In this document: positions 33,000 to 44,285 of the stretch, piece after piece
Numbering within the stretch: the stretch's first letter is position 1
Layout: every line of letters begins with the position of its first letter
DNA from: Stomoxys calcitrans
Taxonomy: Eukaryota; Arthropoda; Insecta; Diptera; Muscidae
Assembly (NCBI RefSeq): GCF_963082655.1
Contig: NC_081552.1
Coordinates: 199,562,781-199,626,780, forward strand
Length of the DNA: 64,000 bases
Direction: 5' to 3'
Notes under the pieces: model-generated
What the model was told of the DNA's origin: nothing
Database searches by the model: none
What the model saw: only the letters and a program-made list of their open reading frames with translations
Program-made: the position numbers and the translations under genes

Positions 33000-33990
33000 G
33001 TTTTTCAATACCTCAAGTTTGAATTGGCAACACTTGGATTGGCAACACTTAACTGCATTGACATTAACATGAGAACTTACAGGCTGAGGATGATGATGCA
33101 TCACCACACTGCTGTCATCAGCTATGTAAACCTTTAAAAGGACCCCTCTGGCTGTGGGGTTTTCATACATATTAAGAGAAGACTCTTAAATATTCATTTA
33201 TAATGCGATTCTTTTCGCCACCTCTGGCAGAGCAAAGCCCACTTGAACAGGAAAAAAAATTACATACAAAAATCGCCAACAACCGAAATTGATGTCAGTA
33301 AAAATAAATGGTTCACGAAAAATTAAACTATGACGCAAAAAAAAAAAAGAAAACACACAGGTGGAACCTCAACCCACCCCCCCCCCACCCCAAAAAACTA
33401 CAAAAAACAAAGCTTTAAAAGACATTTATACGCAATATAAAAAGAGATCTTTATGCATATGCAGGACATGTTAAAAGGAAAATGATGACGTTGACCAAAG
33501 GACTCATAAGGATTAACGATGCCATCAAAAATGTACGCAGCGCTTGCATTGACCTGAACGGAGAGAACGTGTATAAGCACAAGTTGAACAGCTCATTGGG
33601 TTTCTGTTCATGTCGAAATGCTTTCATTCCTGTTGGCTGTTGGCCAACTTGCATGGTGGACATCATTTTGGATACTTTGTTTTTATATATACAAAAAAAA
33701 AACGAGTACCAAAGACATATATCTGTTGATAAATATCTGAAGAATAGCCCAGTTGATTGTATGATGTTAAAAAGGTGGGCCATTCCATTTATAAAGGCAA
33801 AAACAAACCAAAAAAACTGTAAAATCAAAGGCCAGTATGGCGTACCAATGGCTAGTCCGTCGGTGCATTATCCTTTTGTGCTTTGTGGCAGGCTGCTATG
33901 GTTATGGCAACTGCCTCGCATGAACTACTGGAGAGGAGTTGGTTGTTTTAACTTAATCTCTTTCATTACCCACACAATAGGATGTGAGGT
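33000..33990. other. No gene supported
   Basis: About 1 kb of unassigned DNA including a C-tract (about 33378-33395) and A-tracts. A 171-codon frame at 33482-33997 has no recognisable domain and unremarkable composition. I do not call it a gene. Confidence 0.45.
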
Positions 33991-33997
33991 ATGCTAG

Positions 33998-34500
33998 ACT
34001 AGTCATTACGTTGGTAACACCTCAAAGTATTGAACTGTGACCCCATAAAGTATATATAAATTTTAAGCCGATCTAGCCATGTCCGGCCATCTGTCCATCT
34101 GTGGAGGTCACGGCAACGCTGGAACGCATAAAAACTTGCCACTCGAATTTTTTCACAACAATACAGCAAATTTTGCCCATGAACATTCCACTAAGGAACA
34201 AAGACAAACTTCTCACATATCAATGAGAGCAGTCCGATTCAAGTTTAAGCTCAATGATAAGGGGCCTGCTTTCTATAGCCGAGTGCGAACGGCGTGCCGC
34301 AGTGCGACACCTCTTTGGAGAGAAGTTTTACATGGCATAGTACCTCACAAATGTTGCCAGCATTTGGAGGGGAAAACCACCGCTGAAATTTTTTCTGATG
34401 GACTCGCCAGGATTCGAACCCAGGCGTTCAGCGTCGTGGGCGAACATGCTAACCTCTGCGCTACGGATTTTTTCACAGATACTTCTGATTGATGTTGGTT
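33998..34500 (-). mobile_element. DINE-like fragment hosting a SINE
   Basis: Reads acgttggtaacacctcaaag, ccataaagtatatataaatt and gatctagccatgtccggcc with a short GTCC microsatellite, then the adjacent segment (ttgccactcgaattttttcac), interrupted by a SINE, and resumes with agatacttctgattgatg. Confidence 0.75.
34158..34466 (-). mobile_element. tRNA-derived SINE with 11 bp target duplication
   Basis: The minus-strand head has A-box and intact B-box (GGTTCGAATCC, complement at 34410-34420), body and tail as in other copies. It is flanked by ATTTTTTCACA at 34147-34157 and 34467-34477. The duplication shows insertion by target-primed reverse transcription into the DINE-like fragment. The head lacks the first ggaggcca. 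Confidence 0.93.
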
Positions 34501-34534
34501 CTTTTTTGTTGGCATAATGTGGGAAAATTCTTGA

Positions 34535-35140
34535 AGCATCTAACGAGGGCCGTCGCCTTTCGTCGTATCCCGGGCTCAGTCTCCAACAGCTTAACACCCA
34601 CCTTATCTCTCGGGATATGTTATACACCCTGGCACTGCTCTTGCTTTTCTTCGAGGTGCATCCCCTATGGCACTTACGCCATATGTCTTAATGGTCCTGG
34701 TCTCAAGGTCTCGTTTCTTTGACCTGAATATCGCTTCGACAAAAGTTGTCTCAGCTATCCTCTCTGCTGCACATCTTCGTTGTTAGGTTTTGCGCTCGTA
34801 TTTCACCGCTCTTCTAGAGGCACCCGCCTATCGCGTCAGCTTTGACAGCGGAAGACTGTGTGCCCTGCATTATCCACCATCACTTCTTTATAGATGCAGA
34901 ATGATGAGCTGCATATTGCCTGCGTTGAATAGAAGTTAACGTCACCTTTCTTTCTGCCGATGTTGTATATCGGGATGTTGTATATTAGCGATGAGCTTAA
35001 AGGTCCACCTGTCTCGCGTGTCATTATTCCATCTTGGCTGCCAAATGCTCAGTGTGTCGTATAGAATATCTTCCAATATGGACTCCTGTTGGGGGTACTG
35101 TTTGGCGTCATATAATCTCATCCGCTCTAAGGCCTGTAGG
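34535..35140 (-). pseudogene. R1-like non-LTR ORF2, C-terminal part
   Basis: The minus strand reads LERMRLYDAKQYPQ, SIWQPRWNNDTRDRW and, after shifts, GDVNFYSTQAICSSSF, IYKEVMVDNAGHTVFRC. This fits the RWxxxTRGRWT and cysteine/His segments at the C-terminus of R1-type elements. It is the continuation of the polymerase at 36867-37560; the two halves were separated by the LOA-like insertion at 35141-36855. Frameshifts are present. Confidence 0.75.
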
Positions 35141-36855
35141 CGGAGGGATTTGAACCCGTCTGCTATGCAGACGATGTTATAATTCTTCCAAGGGGTAAGG
35201 ATCCGAACGAGCTATGCAGAAGGGCCGAAAGGGTCTTGCATATGGCATATGACTGGGCTAGACCCAGAGATCTCAATGTTAACCCAGAGAAGACTGAAAT
35301 ATGCCTGTTCACGAGGAAGACGGCCAATTTAACGCACCATGTTTTCTCAATAAGACGATTTCGATATATGACAAGGTCAAATACTTAAGGTGTAATCTTG
35401 GACAGGAAACTGAATTGGAAGTGTCACATTCAGGACTGTACTGAGAAGGCTCACAGATGTTGGGCACTATGTAGACGGGCCTATAGCTCGAAATGGGGCC
35501 TGAATCCTATGATAGTCCACTGGCTCTATAGGAGCGTGATTAGACCAATACTTACTTACGCCTCAGTAGTTTGGTGGACTGCTATGGAGAAAAAGTAGTG
35601 CAACATAAGGACCATACAACAGGTTCAGAGAACATGCTGTCTTGGCATAGACGGAGCGATGAGGACCACGCCCACTAGGTCACTGACCCACTAGGACCCA
35701 TTGACACACAAATTAAGTGTGAGGCAGCCACTGCGGCTACGAGAGTTTAGGCGATGGGTGAATGAATTAAGGATGGGAGCAGCTCATTCCATCGCGGTAT
35801 AATCGAGGCGACGATAGGAAACCTGGAAGGAAGCTAAGAGGTTTTCGATCGAATACCTGAGATGAACCTTGAAGTCGAGTGCGAGGCACTGCTGCCATCG
35901 GCACAGTCTTGGATTGACGGAACCTTAGTATTGCCATTTGGAAGATCATGTTACACGGATGGATCAGAGCTAGAGGACAGAGTGGGCCTGGGGGTTTACA
36001 TTGAGAACCCAGGGCTTGAGATCTGTTTTAGACTGCCTGACCATAATACCTCCCTGCAGGCGGAGATCCGGGCGATCACGGAATGCTCGAAGTGGTGTGG
36101 TGCTAACGTGAAGACTTCGAGTGTGATCATATTTACCGACAGTAAAATTGCCATAAGGGCAATAACAACCAGGACGGTAAGGTCACAAACAGTCTTGCAG
36201 TGTAAGAAGAGATTAACGCCTTCTCTGGGGATGGCAAAATCCGCATCGTTTGGTTGCCGGGCCATAACGGAGTAAGGGGAAATGAAAGGGCAGACGATTT
36301 GGCGGTGAAGGCCAGAGGACTGCCGTCAATAAACTTGGTTAACCCGAAGCCTTTCGGGTCGACGCAGATCGAATTAAAGCAGTGGGCGACGGATGCGCAT
36401 GCAACATTGTGGAACAGCGAAACGGTCGGTAGGACGGCGAAAACCCCATGGGGGGATCCACATCATGAAAAGACGGGGCTATTACTGAAAGGAAGCAAGA
36501 AGGAGGTCAGTATAGCTATTGGTATCATAACGGTACACATTGGACTACGGTGCGGCAAGTGATAGCATGTGTAGGGCATGCGGGCAAGTTGATGAGACGT
36601 TGGAGCATTTCCTTTGTCATTGCCCGGCTTTTGCGTCTAACTGATACCGGCACTTAGGTGGTGAGACACAATACCAGACATGAACCAACTTAGGGGGGTG
36701 GTATTGAAAACAATTAAGGATTTTGTAAGTAGCACGGAATTTCTAACTTAAAATTTTCTTTTTACAACACACAACAATCCGATTACTGGCTTAGGTGTAT
36801 GTCTATAGTGGCATGGAACGGATTAATATCTGCACCCTCTTTTCAACCTAACCTG
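35141..36855 (+). mobile_element. LOA-like retrotransposon, 5'-truncated, 11 bp target duplication
   Basis: Starts inside the reverse transcriptase: FEPVCYADDVIILPRG contains the catalytic YADD at about 35158-35170, then DLNVNPEKTEICLFTRKT. After a frameshift come GVILDRKLNWKCHIQD and VIRPILTYASVVWWTA. An RNase H domain follows: CYTDGSELED, LQAEIRAITE, IIFTDSKIAIRAI, and GHNGVRGNERADDLAV with the usual Asp, Glu, Asp, His and Asp. The zinc-like MCRACGQVDETLEHFLCHC comes next, then a 3' UTR ending cctaacct. Flanking AGGCCTGTAGG at 35130-35140 and 36856-36866 is the target duplication. The frame is broken in several places. Confidence 0.9.
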
Positions 36856-36866
36856 AGGCCTGTAGG

Positions 36867-37560
36867 TCTTTTTGCACCATACCGGTAATGATGAGAACTG
36901 CGGATTCAGAGATTGTTCGGTAAGATGACGTAACTCTTTAAGCGACCGTCCTCTGTACCGAAAGCAGCGCCTTAGCCCCGCATCTGGTCTATAAGGATTT
37001 GTCGCAAATCTCACTAGCCAGCGCCTGCCTGGTCGAGGTGCATCGATGTATGCCATTAATCGCCCTAATTGGTCTGTTATCTTCACCGCTTTTGTTGCTT
37101 CGTACTGCGCCTGTGTGTTTCCTTGTGAGCAGGAGTAGCTCAGTCTTTTGCAATGCCCGCTGTAGCCCGTGGGATTCCAACCTATATGTAATTCTTATCA
37201 TGATCTGCTGTAGTCTTGGTTTTGCCTTGTCCGTATTTCTTGCTGTGAAGACAGCGGCAATGTCGTGGGTGTATCCGACCATAAATATGTTTATTGACAT
37301 CTCCATCCTTAAGATTCCTTCGTAGCTTACGTTCAAGAGGTCTGGCCCTAGTAAGGAACATTGTGCAGCGCCTGACGTTTCTTCATACCTTCCCATACGC
37401 TCTGTGGTTGTGTTGAAAATCACTCGCTCTCTCAGATAGCTTATCATGGTCTTCCTCAGATACCTCGGCACTTTAAAGTCCATCTTTATGGCCCGTCCGT
37501 CGAGTAGATCAAAAGATATGGCCCCTAGAAGGTTGTATAACTGAATAGTGGACTACTTTG
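36867..37560 (-). pseudogene. R1-like non-LTR reverse transcriptase
   Basis: The minus strand reads FKVPRYLRKTMISYLRERVI, GRYEETSGAAQCSLLGPDLL and NVSYEGILRMEM, with VGYTHDIAAV where a YADD is expected (Ala-Asp changed to Thr-His). Next is LESHGLQRALQKTELLLLTR. Near 36870-36950 is a segment equivalent to LRVASSYRTVSEPAVLIIAG, in broken frame. The mutated active site makes it catalytically dead. It forms one element with 34535-35140 once the LOA-like insertion is removed. Confidence 0.82.
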
Positions 37561-37649
37561 ACACCCAGTATCTCACCCTGTATTGAAGATATTGACCTAT
37601 AGCAGCACTTTCCTCAAAGTCTATGTCTAGAATATTTTGTTGGCGTTTG

Positions 37650-37918
37650 GCCCTCTGTGCGACGATAGCATAACACACATCAAATGCCACGCTTTCGTTG
37701 GCTAGGTCATGTTTTCAGAATGAATGAAGAAGCTCCAGCAAAAAAGTCGCAAAAGGTGAAAACCATAACTCCGATGGAGTGACCGAGGGGAGAGTGACAT
37801 CTCGTAACTGGGTGTCATAGATTGAAGAAGAAGCGCAGAAGATCGAGACGGTTGGAAATCTATTCCATCTTCAGCTAGAGGAAAAAAATTTCTGTAATGG
37901 CCAATTAAAGTAAAGTAA
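37650..37918 (+). mobile_element. RTE-like 3' tail fragment
   Basis: Contains cgttggctaggtcatgtttt, agaatgaatgaagaagctcc, gatggagtgaccgaggggag and gaagaagcgcagaagatcga, ending ttctgtaatggccaattaaa and gtaaagtaa. It corresponds to RLRWLGHVVRMNEE and the terminal TAAAGTAA tail. It abuts a Jockey-like piece on the opposite strand, like the 28890 copy. Confidence 0.75.
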
Positions 37919-37919
37919 G

Positions 37920-38290
37920 ATGGTAAGAATTGTTACTCCATTGACTATCACATTCAGCTCCTTATCCACCTCTAGGGTGTATGTAGTGAACAATAAGTTT
38001 GAAGATTTGGTGACAAATATCTTCAAGTTTCTTGCAGCGAAATAAGAGGCAAGTTCGTTGGGGTAGATGTTTAACCTGTCGCAGATGTCATCAATGCGTG
38101 GGGGCCTGATACCATGATCGTACATGGCCTGCATCACCATCTCTATGCCGTCTGGAGGAAAAGGAGCAGTGGCTAGGTAGAGATTAAACAGTGCTGACGA
38201 TATCACCTCACCTTGTTTCACTCTACGGGATTTCGATTTCTTAACTCTATATTCCACAAATGACTGGCGACCACATTTCAGGCCTGGCTT
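37920..38290 (-). pseudogene. Jockey-like reverse transcriptase fragment
   Basis: The minus strand reads KQGEVISSALFNLYLATAPF, a shifted CTIMVSGP near the lost YADD, then RIDDICDRLNIYPNELASYF, AARNLKIFVTKSSNLLFTT and DKELNVIVNGVTI. Same family as 29056-29650. The catalytic loop is destroyed by a frameshift. Confidence 0.75.
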
Positions 38291-38299
38291 CCAACATTC

Positions 38300-38472
38300 A
38301 TTTTAAGTTTTGTTCAAATCGATCTTTAACCATATAGTCCGATCTTCCGTTTATCCTTTGACGGCCCCTAGAAGGTTTAATATTTGCCTGGTTTGGCAGA
38401 AATTTTGTACTTAAAGCATATGGTGGTCGGTTCCCGAAATTCGGCCCGACCGAACTTAGCCCCCTTCTACTT
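38300..38472 (-). mobile_element. DINE-like left-end fragment
   Basis: Part of one unit (tcaaatcgatctttaaccat, ggcagaaattttgtac), then catatggtggtcggttcccg, aaattcggcccgaccgaact and tagcccccttctacttattc, the reverse complement of the left module. Confidence 0.75.
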
Positions 38473-38805
38473 ATTCAGCCTTTGCTTGCTCCACCTATCA
38501 GAGATTTTCCCATTGTGGCATCTCTGATTTTTCATCGAGTGTTTTTGTTTTCTCTGGTTGCCATGGCTTGCAATGGCTTTGTGTTGAAATATAACTCTTC
38601 CTGCCCTATACACTGCAGCGGAAAAACCAAATTTACCAAGCCCCAACTCTTACCATATGCAAGTTTTATAAGTGAAGCGAATAAATTGCATTTTTTTAAC
38701 GTAACCGTGTTTATACTTTGGCATTTGGGGGCTCCACAGGATTGTATCATCGCAGAATCATTGTTGCGAGGGGTGGTTTATAAATTTAGTTTTATGAAGG
38801 AAAAA

Positions 38806-38978
38806 AGAGCGACACCTTTTTGGGGAGAAGTTTTTACATGGCAAAGTACCTCACAAATGTTGCCAGCATTAGGAGGGGATAACAATCGCTGAAATTTTTT
38901 TCTGATGTTCTTGCCAGGATTCGAACCCAGGCGTTCAGCGTCATAGGCGGACATGCTAACCTCTGTGCTACGGTGGCC
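38806..38978 (-). mobile_element. tRNA-derived SINE, tail-truncated
   Basis: The head half has an intact B-box complement (ggattcgaacccagg) and ctaacctctgtgctacggtgg. The body runs to gcgacacctttttggggaga, where the copy stops. About half the SINE length is present. Confidence 0.82.
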
Positions 38979-38979
38979 T

Positions 38980-39803
38980 GTGATTTAACATACGAAGTGA
39001 TATATCGATAGGTGAAGTGGGTCGATGATAATGAACTCTCCCAATATCTCATTAGAACCTGAAAACTGGGAAGATGTTCCTTACTCTAATAGAATGCTGC
39101 CACAGTTCTCTTTACATTAATTGCCATGGTGTCCTCTAACCGACTGCATGTCTTTCCTTTCTCAAAAATCACCTACATGCCTCATTTTTCCCCCCGCACT
39201 GAAAAATGTTTTGCCATTGGTTTTATGGTCTGACACGGAACATGTATACCTATCCACTTCAATATGACATTCCCGATGTCCTGCTCAGTCATTTGTTTTC
39301 AAAGATCGCAATGATATGTCTTTGGTATTGTAGGCTGTGTGACCACCGCTGTTGGTCATATAAAGCTGCTGCAACGCAATACCACCAATAATGTAGTCAA
39401 AAAAAAAAAAAAACATAACACTGAAATGTTTCAGGACTCCATTGGTACGCCACATGACAAAAATTTAATAATGTACGCAGTGAGATTTAATTCAGTTGTC
39501 GTAACCTACAATTGATTGCCAAATAAGTGAAATATATATTTTTTAAAATTAAAAGTAGTAAAAAATACTTGAAAAGAAATTTTCTTTGATTATCGAAAGT
39601 TGATGCAAATTTCTATGAAAATGAAAATTTGTTTATGAAATTTTAGTTTAAAGGTCACATTTTTAAGTATGTTCACAAAATTTAATGTTTGGCCCTGCAT
39701 TGAGTATTTTTCACGCTATCTGATGGATGATGAGTGGGCACTTTACATTGCAAACCAATTGCTAAAAGCCTCAAATCTCAGAAATAGTTGCGCTAATTTG
39801 CAC
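38980..39803. other. No gene seen
   Basis: Unassigned AT-rich sequence. A stretch near 39540-39690 has degenerate AAATTTTCTATGAAAAT-like repeats similar in style to 6533-6645. Confidence 0.4.
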
Positions 39804-40230
39804 TTTCGCTCTTTTACCCAAAAACTCAAGCCTGAGAGAACAATTTGAGGCCAAGTAGGTGAGGGGAGCGCCCCACCCCATTCCCAATGCAACATTAGGT
39901 TTTCGCCCTTTCACCCAAAAACTCAAACCTGAGAGAACAATTTGAGGCCAAGTAGGTGAGGGGAGCGCCCCACCCCATTTCGAACCCAGCGGACATGTTT
40001 ATCGATCGTGGTTGTATGGGTCTCAAATTGAAGATATTTGGGATTAGAGTTAGAATCTGTTATAAAAATTAGGCGTCAAGAGTCAGACGGTCGCCTTTTC
40101 ACCAGAAAATCCCAAATTGGACTTTTACACATGTATTATCATGGTAATATGTGAGTAGAGTACCAATCTGATTTTCTATGTGCATGGCTAAGTGTAAAAA
40201 TGGAAGGGCTCTCCAACACCTTTTTTTGTC
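39804..40230 (-). repeat. 131 bp family fragment with 97 bp-offset direct repeat
   Basis: A block containing actcaagcctgagagaacaa and ggccaagtaggtgaggggag is repeated at an offset of 97 bp (39849 and 39946). It is followed by units of the 131 bp family in inverted orientation (cagcggacatgtttatcgat, tgggtctcaaattgaagata, gagtagagtaccaatctga). Confidence 0.65.
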
Positions 40231-40404
40231 AGAGTAGTCGCTCCACAATATCCATTAATAGCCACAATTAAGAAAAGTGTGAAATTTCAATGAATATGGT
40301 CTCCAGATTTGCATTGAAATTGGGCCATAAGATTCAAATATGCTTGCTAACCGTTCCATCACAATTGAATCAACAGCAATTTTTCGCATAAAACAACAGG
40401 CAAT

Positions 40405-40700
40405 CGGCCTGGGCGCTATGACAATGGATCCAAAATATTTGCGCCCCAAATTGAAAAATGTCCCCAAATTTGGGGTGCTTTTTTACTATAAAATATGACC
40501 CTAAAACAAATGCATATCAGAAATAAATACAATTTGTGCCCCACTATTAAATTGAGGTCAAATTGTGATTTAGAATTTGGGGTGTATTTTCATAATGCAA
40601 TTTCACCCCAAACACCAACATGCAACTAGACCCCAATGTGTGCATAATCACCCCAATTATTTTGTTATAATGTATATTTGGGGCGTAGATGCATATTACA
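40405..40700. repeat. CCCCAAA/TTTGGGG-rich block
   Basis: Contains many short ccccaaa and tttgggg motifs in both orientations, including the perfect 14 bp palindrome CCCCAAATTTGGGG at 40462-40475. Possibly a decayed foldback or MITE. No clear terminal repeats or target duplication. Confidence 0.4.
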
Positions 40701-42650
40701 ATTTGTGTGTAGAAATTGCGACTGTCAACGCAGCCGAAACGAGAAATGAGGATAGCGCGATGACGATAGAATTGAGCGAGGGCTTTGCTAAGCTCACTAG
40801 AAGACCGAGAAAGCAATCCGGGGCTCGAAACAGAAGACTGAGGAGTATGCACCGGCAGCGCAACCGGGCGAAAGTGCAGGTTGGTGTGGGGGTAGAACTG
40901 ACATTCCAAGTACTTCTACTAAAGCTAGAGAGAGCATCAGATCTTCCGAGTTATGCTCTCAAGTAGGACCAAGCCAGCCCTCTCGCAATAGAGACTCCAG
41001 ACAGTGTCCTGCGGAGAGAGACAAAATCGGAACAGGAACGAAGGAGGAGCGCACGGCCCCTGAGTTTTCATGGGGGATTGTGACTTCACAGAAGCGAAGA
41101 TGGCCGCCGGAAAAGGTAAAGAGCCGCCCTCTTACCGCAAAGTGGCAAAAAAGCAAAACAGAGATGAGCTGAATTATGCAGTCATAGATATCGGCAGTGC
41201 ATCCGCTAGGATTCTACCAAATTATGGAACCCAAGTTTAGAATCTGGTTAACGAGCGGATTTTCGATTATGTGTGTAACTCCAAAGATGGTCCACCCATA
41301 CAGATGATGAGCTGCGAGTATAGTGGGGACATCGTTACGCTACGCTTTGCGTCATCGTTAAAAAGCTTGTCCACTCGCCCTGAAGCGCAAAGTTCGACCT
41401 GGTGACAAAAAAAGTTGGACGTCCTCCACGTTACAAAGACAACGGTCTTCATCGAGGGATGGGGAAGCAAACTCGAGGCGCAGCGCATGTGTGGGTTTGT
41501 AGGCAAACAAAACGAAGGTTTGGTTGCGGAGAAATGGGAGATCTTTCACAGGGAGAAAAAAGAGGAAGGAACTCTACTTGTGCTGGGCATTGATTAAGGT
41601 TTCGTGACAAGTTTGGCTAAGACCAAAGGCATGGCGTACTACGGGACCAAGGCTGTCTTTTTCCAGAATGGGAAGACCAGGATTGGCATAAATCCTCATA
41701 TTGAGACATCAGGCCGTGCAGGGGGCCAACAACGGGGACAAATGGCATACGACTGGGTTACACTTGGGGCCTCAATGTTAATCCTGAGAAGATTAAAATC
41801 TGTCAGTTCATGAGGAAGACGAAGGTGGGCCACTTTGATGCACCACGTTTCCTCAATAGAACGATTTCGATATCTGACAAAGTTATCTTGGACAGGAAAA
41901 TGAATTGGAAGTGTCACATTTAAGAGTGCAACGTGGAGGCTCACAGTTGTTGGATACTACGTAGTCGGGCCGTAGGCTCGAAATGGGGCTTGAATCGGAG
42001 GATGTCCACTGGCCCTACAGCAGCGTTATTGGACCAATACTTAGTTATGCCTGAGTAGTTTGGTTGATTGCGATGGAGCGTTCGATTAATAAAACAGGTT
42101 CAAAGATCATGTTGCCTTGGCATAGGCGGAGCGATGAATACCACGCCTGCTAGAGCACTAGATATCTGACCCATAGACATGCAGATTAAGGGTGAGACAG
42201 CCACTGCGGCTATGAGACTTAAGGCGATGGGCGAATGAATAAAGGAAAGCAGCAAGTCACACCATCGTGATGTAATCGAGGCGACGATAAGAAACCTGGA
42301 AGGAATGGAAGATATTTCCTATCGGATATCTAAGACGACACTTGAGGTCGAGCGTGAGGCCCTGCTGCCAGCGGCACAGTCTTAAATTGACGGACCGCTG
42401 GCATTGCCATCTAGAAAATCTTGCTACACATATGGAACAAAGCTAGAAGACAAAGTGGGGCTGGTGGTCTACATTGAGAAACAAGGGACTGAGATCTGTT
42501 TTCGACCGTCTGACCATCAAACGGTTCTGCAGGCGGAGATTCGGGCGATCGCGAAATGTGTAAGGTGGAGTTATCGCGAGGACGTCGAGTGAACCTATCT
42601 ACGGATAGTAAACTGGCCATCAGGGCAATACTAACTAGGGCGAGATTAAC
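40690..42650 (+). pseudogene. LOA-like retrotransposon with ORF1 joined to distal ORF2
   Basis: ORF1 remnants: a basic stretch (LTRRPRKQSGARNRRLR, HRQRNRAK) at about 40790-40880, then DELNYAVIDIGSASARILP, ERIFDYVCNSKDGPPIQMMS, LDVLHVTKTTVFIEGWGSKL and NEGLVAEKWEIFHREKKEEG up to about 41680. I recall these as DUF4780-like ORF1 proteins. At about 41740 the text passes directly to MAYDW, equivalent to the ORF2 segment just after the YADD box, so endonuclease and most of RT are deleted. RT linker and RNase H pieces (CYTYGTKLED, LQAEIRAIAK) follow. Many stops. Confidence 0.78.
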
Positions 42651-42654
42651 ATCT

Positions 42655-43515
42655 ATTTAAGGCGTTGAATAGAGGAAAGCAGCAAGTCATACCACCTTGA
42701 TATAAACGAGGTGCCGATAGGAAACCTGGAAGGAATTGAAAAGGTTCCCTATCGGATTTGTGAGTCGACACTAGAGTTCGAGCGCGAGGCACTGCTGCTA
42801 ACGGAACAGTCTTGGATTGACGGAATACTGATATTGCCATCTGGAAAAATCTTGCTACTCGGATGGATCGCAACCTGGGGGTCTACACTGAGAACCCAGG
42901 GACTGAGATCTGTTTTCGACTACTTAACCATAAAACGGTTCTGCAGGCGGAGATTCGGGCGACGCGGAATGCGTGAGGTGGTGTGGATAAGGTCCCGAAT
43001 AGTCTTGGAATGTAAGAAGGAGATGCGTTAGCATTCTCTGAGGATGGCACGAACCACATCGTTTGGGTGCCGGGCCATAGCGGAGTAAGGGTAATCAAAG
43101 AGCAGACGCTTTGGCAGTGAAGGCCAGAGAACTGCCGTCAGTAAACTTGGTTAATTTGAAGCCTTACGGGTCGTCGCAGTCCAAGTTAAGGGCGTGAGCG
43201 AAATGATCAGTAGGACGAAGAAAATCCTATGGGGAGATCTGGATCATGAGAAGACAAGGCTATTACTGAAAGGAAGTAAGAAGGAGGGCAGTATTGCTTT
43301 CGGTATCATAACGGGACACAAAACTGAGAGCTCACTCGTGCTAAATCGTTGTGGCAAATGATGGCATGTGGGGAGGATGATGAGACGTTTGGGCATTTTC
43401 TATGTCACTGCCCAGCTTTCGCGGCTAACAAACACCGGCACTTAGGTGAGGACACAATACCAGACGTGCATCCACTGAGGGGCGTGGTATGGAAAAACAA
43501 TTAAGGATTTTGTAG
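42655..43515 (+). pseudogene. Second LOA-like RNase H/C-terminal segment
   Basis: Repeats the section from the RT/RNase H linker onward (ggaaagcagcaagtcatacc; first copy at 42243): LEFEREALLLTEQSWIDGIL, RNase H residues in broken frames, GHSGVR, then CGEDDETFGHFLCHCPAF and gtggtatggaaaaacaatta. It ends before the 3' UTR, where the 31 bp minisatellite begins. It is either a tandem duplication or a second truncated copy. Confidence 0.75.
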
Positions 43516-43516
43516 T

Positions 43517-44285
43517 CCTAAAACTACCCTTCCCTAAGGGAAAGGAATCTAAAATTACCCTTCCCCAGGGGAAAGGATACAAAAACTACCTTTCATCAAG
43601 GGAAAGCGTAGTAAAACTACCCTTCCTCAGCGGAAAGAGTACTGAAACTAACCTTCAGCAGCGGAAAGGGTACTGAAACTACACTTCCCCAAGGGAAAGG
43701 CTACTAAAACTTCCCTTCCTCAGGGGAAAGGTACCAAAACTTCCTTGCCCAGGGGAAAGTGTACTAAAACTACCCTTTCCCAAGGGAAGGTGTACTAAAA
43801 CTACCCTTCCCCAAGGGAATGTGTACTAAAACTACACTTCACCAAGGGAAAGGATACTAAAACTACCCTTCCCCAAGGGAAAAGGTACTAAAATAATCCT
43901 TCCCCAACGGAAAGTGTACTAAAACTATCCGTTTCCAAGGGAACGGGTACTAAAACTTGCCTTCCCCAAGGGAAAGGGTACTAAAACTACCCTGCCTCAA
44001 GAGAATGTGTACCCTTTTCCAAGTGAAATGGTTCTAAAACTACCCTTGCCTTCCCCAAGGGAAAGGGTACTAAAACTACCCTGCCTCAAGGGAATGTGTA
44101 CCCTTTTCTAAGAGAAATGGTTCTAAAACTACCCTTTCCCGAAGGGAAAATGTACTAAAACTACCCTTCGCCAATTGAATGGGTACTAAAACTACCCTTC
44201 CCCCTGGAGAAACAATACTAAAACTACCCTTTCCCAGGGGAATGGGTACTGAAACTACCCTTACCCAGGGGAAATGGTAAAAAAA
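43517..44285. repeat. 31 bp minisatellite, ~24 units
   Basis: Units read gtactaaaactaccctt followed by ccccaagggaaag, about 31 bp long. Each carries a CCCTT..AAGGG dyad. Units are more diverged than in the 20937 array. Near 44000-44120 a larger block (accctgcctcaag.gaatgtg, acccttttc, aatggttctaaaac) is itself repeated. It sits exactly between a LOA-like end and an R1-like fragment. Confidence 0.92.

Noticed and set aside
33482..33997. 171-codon open frame
   Set aside because: No recognisable domain, low-complexity flanks, and a competing 125-codon frame on the opposite strand. No splice or promoter support.
34404..34466. tRNA-like sequences with A and B boxes
   Set aside because: All six occurrences are heads of a SINE with common body and tail. 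The acceptor and anticodon arms do not close properly.
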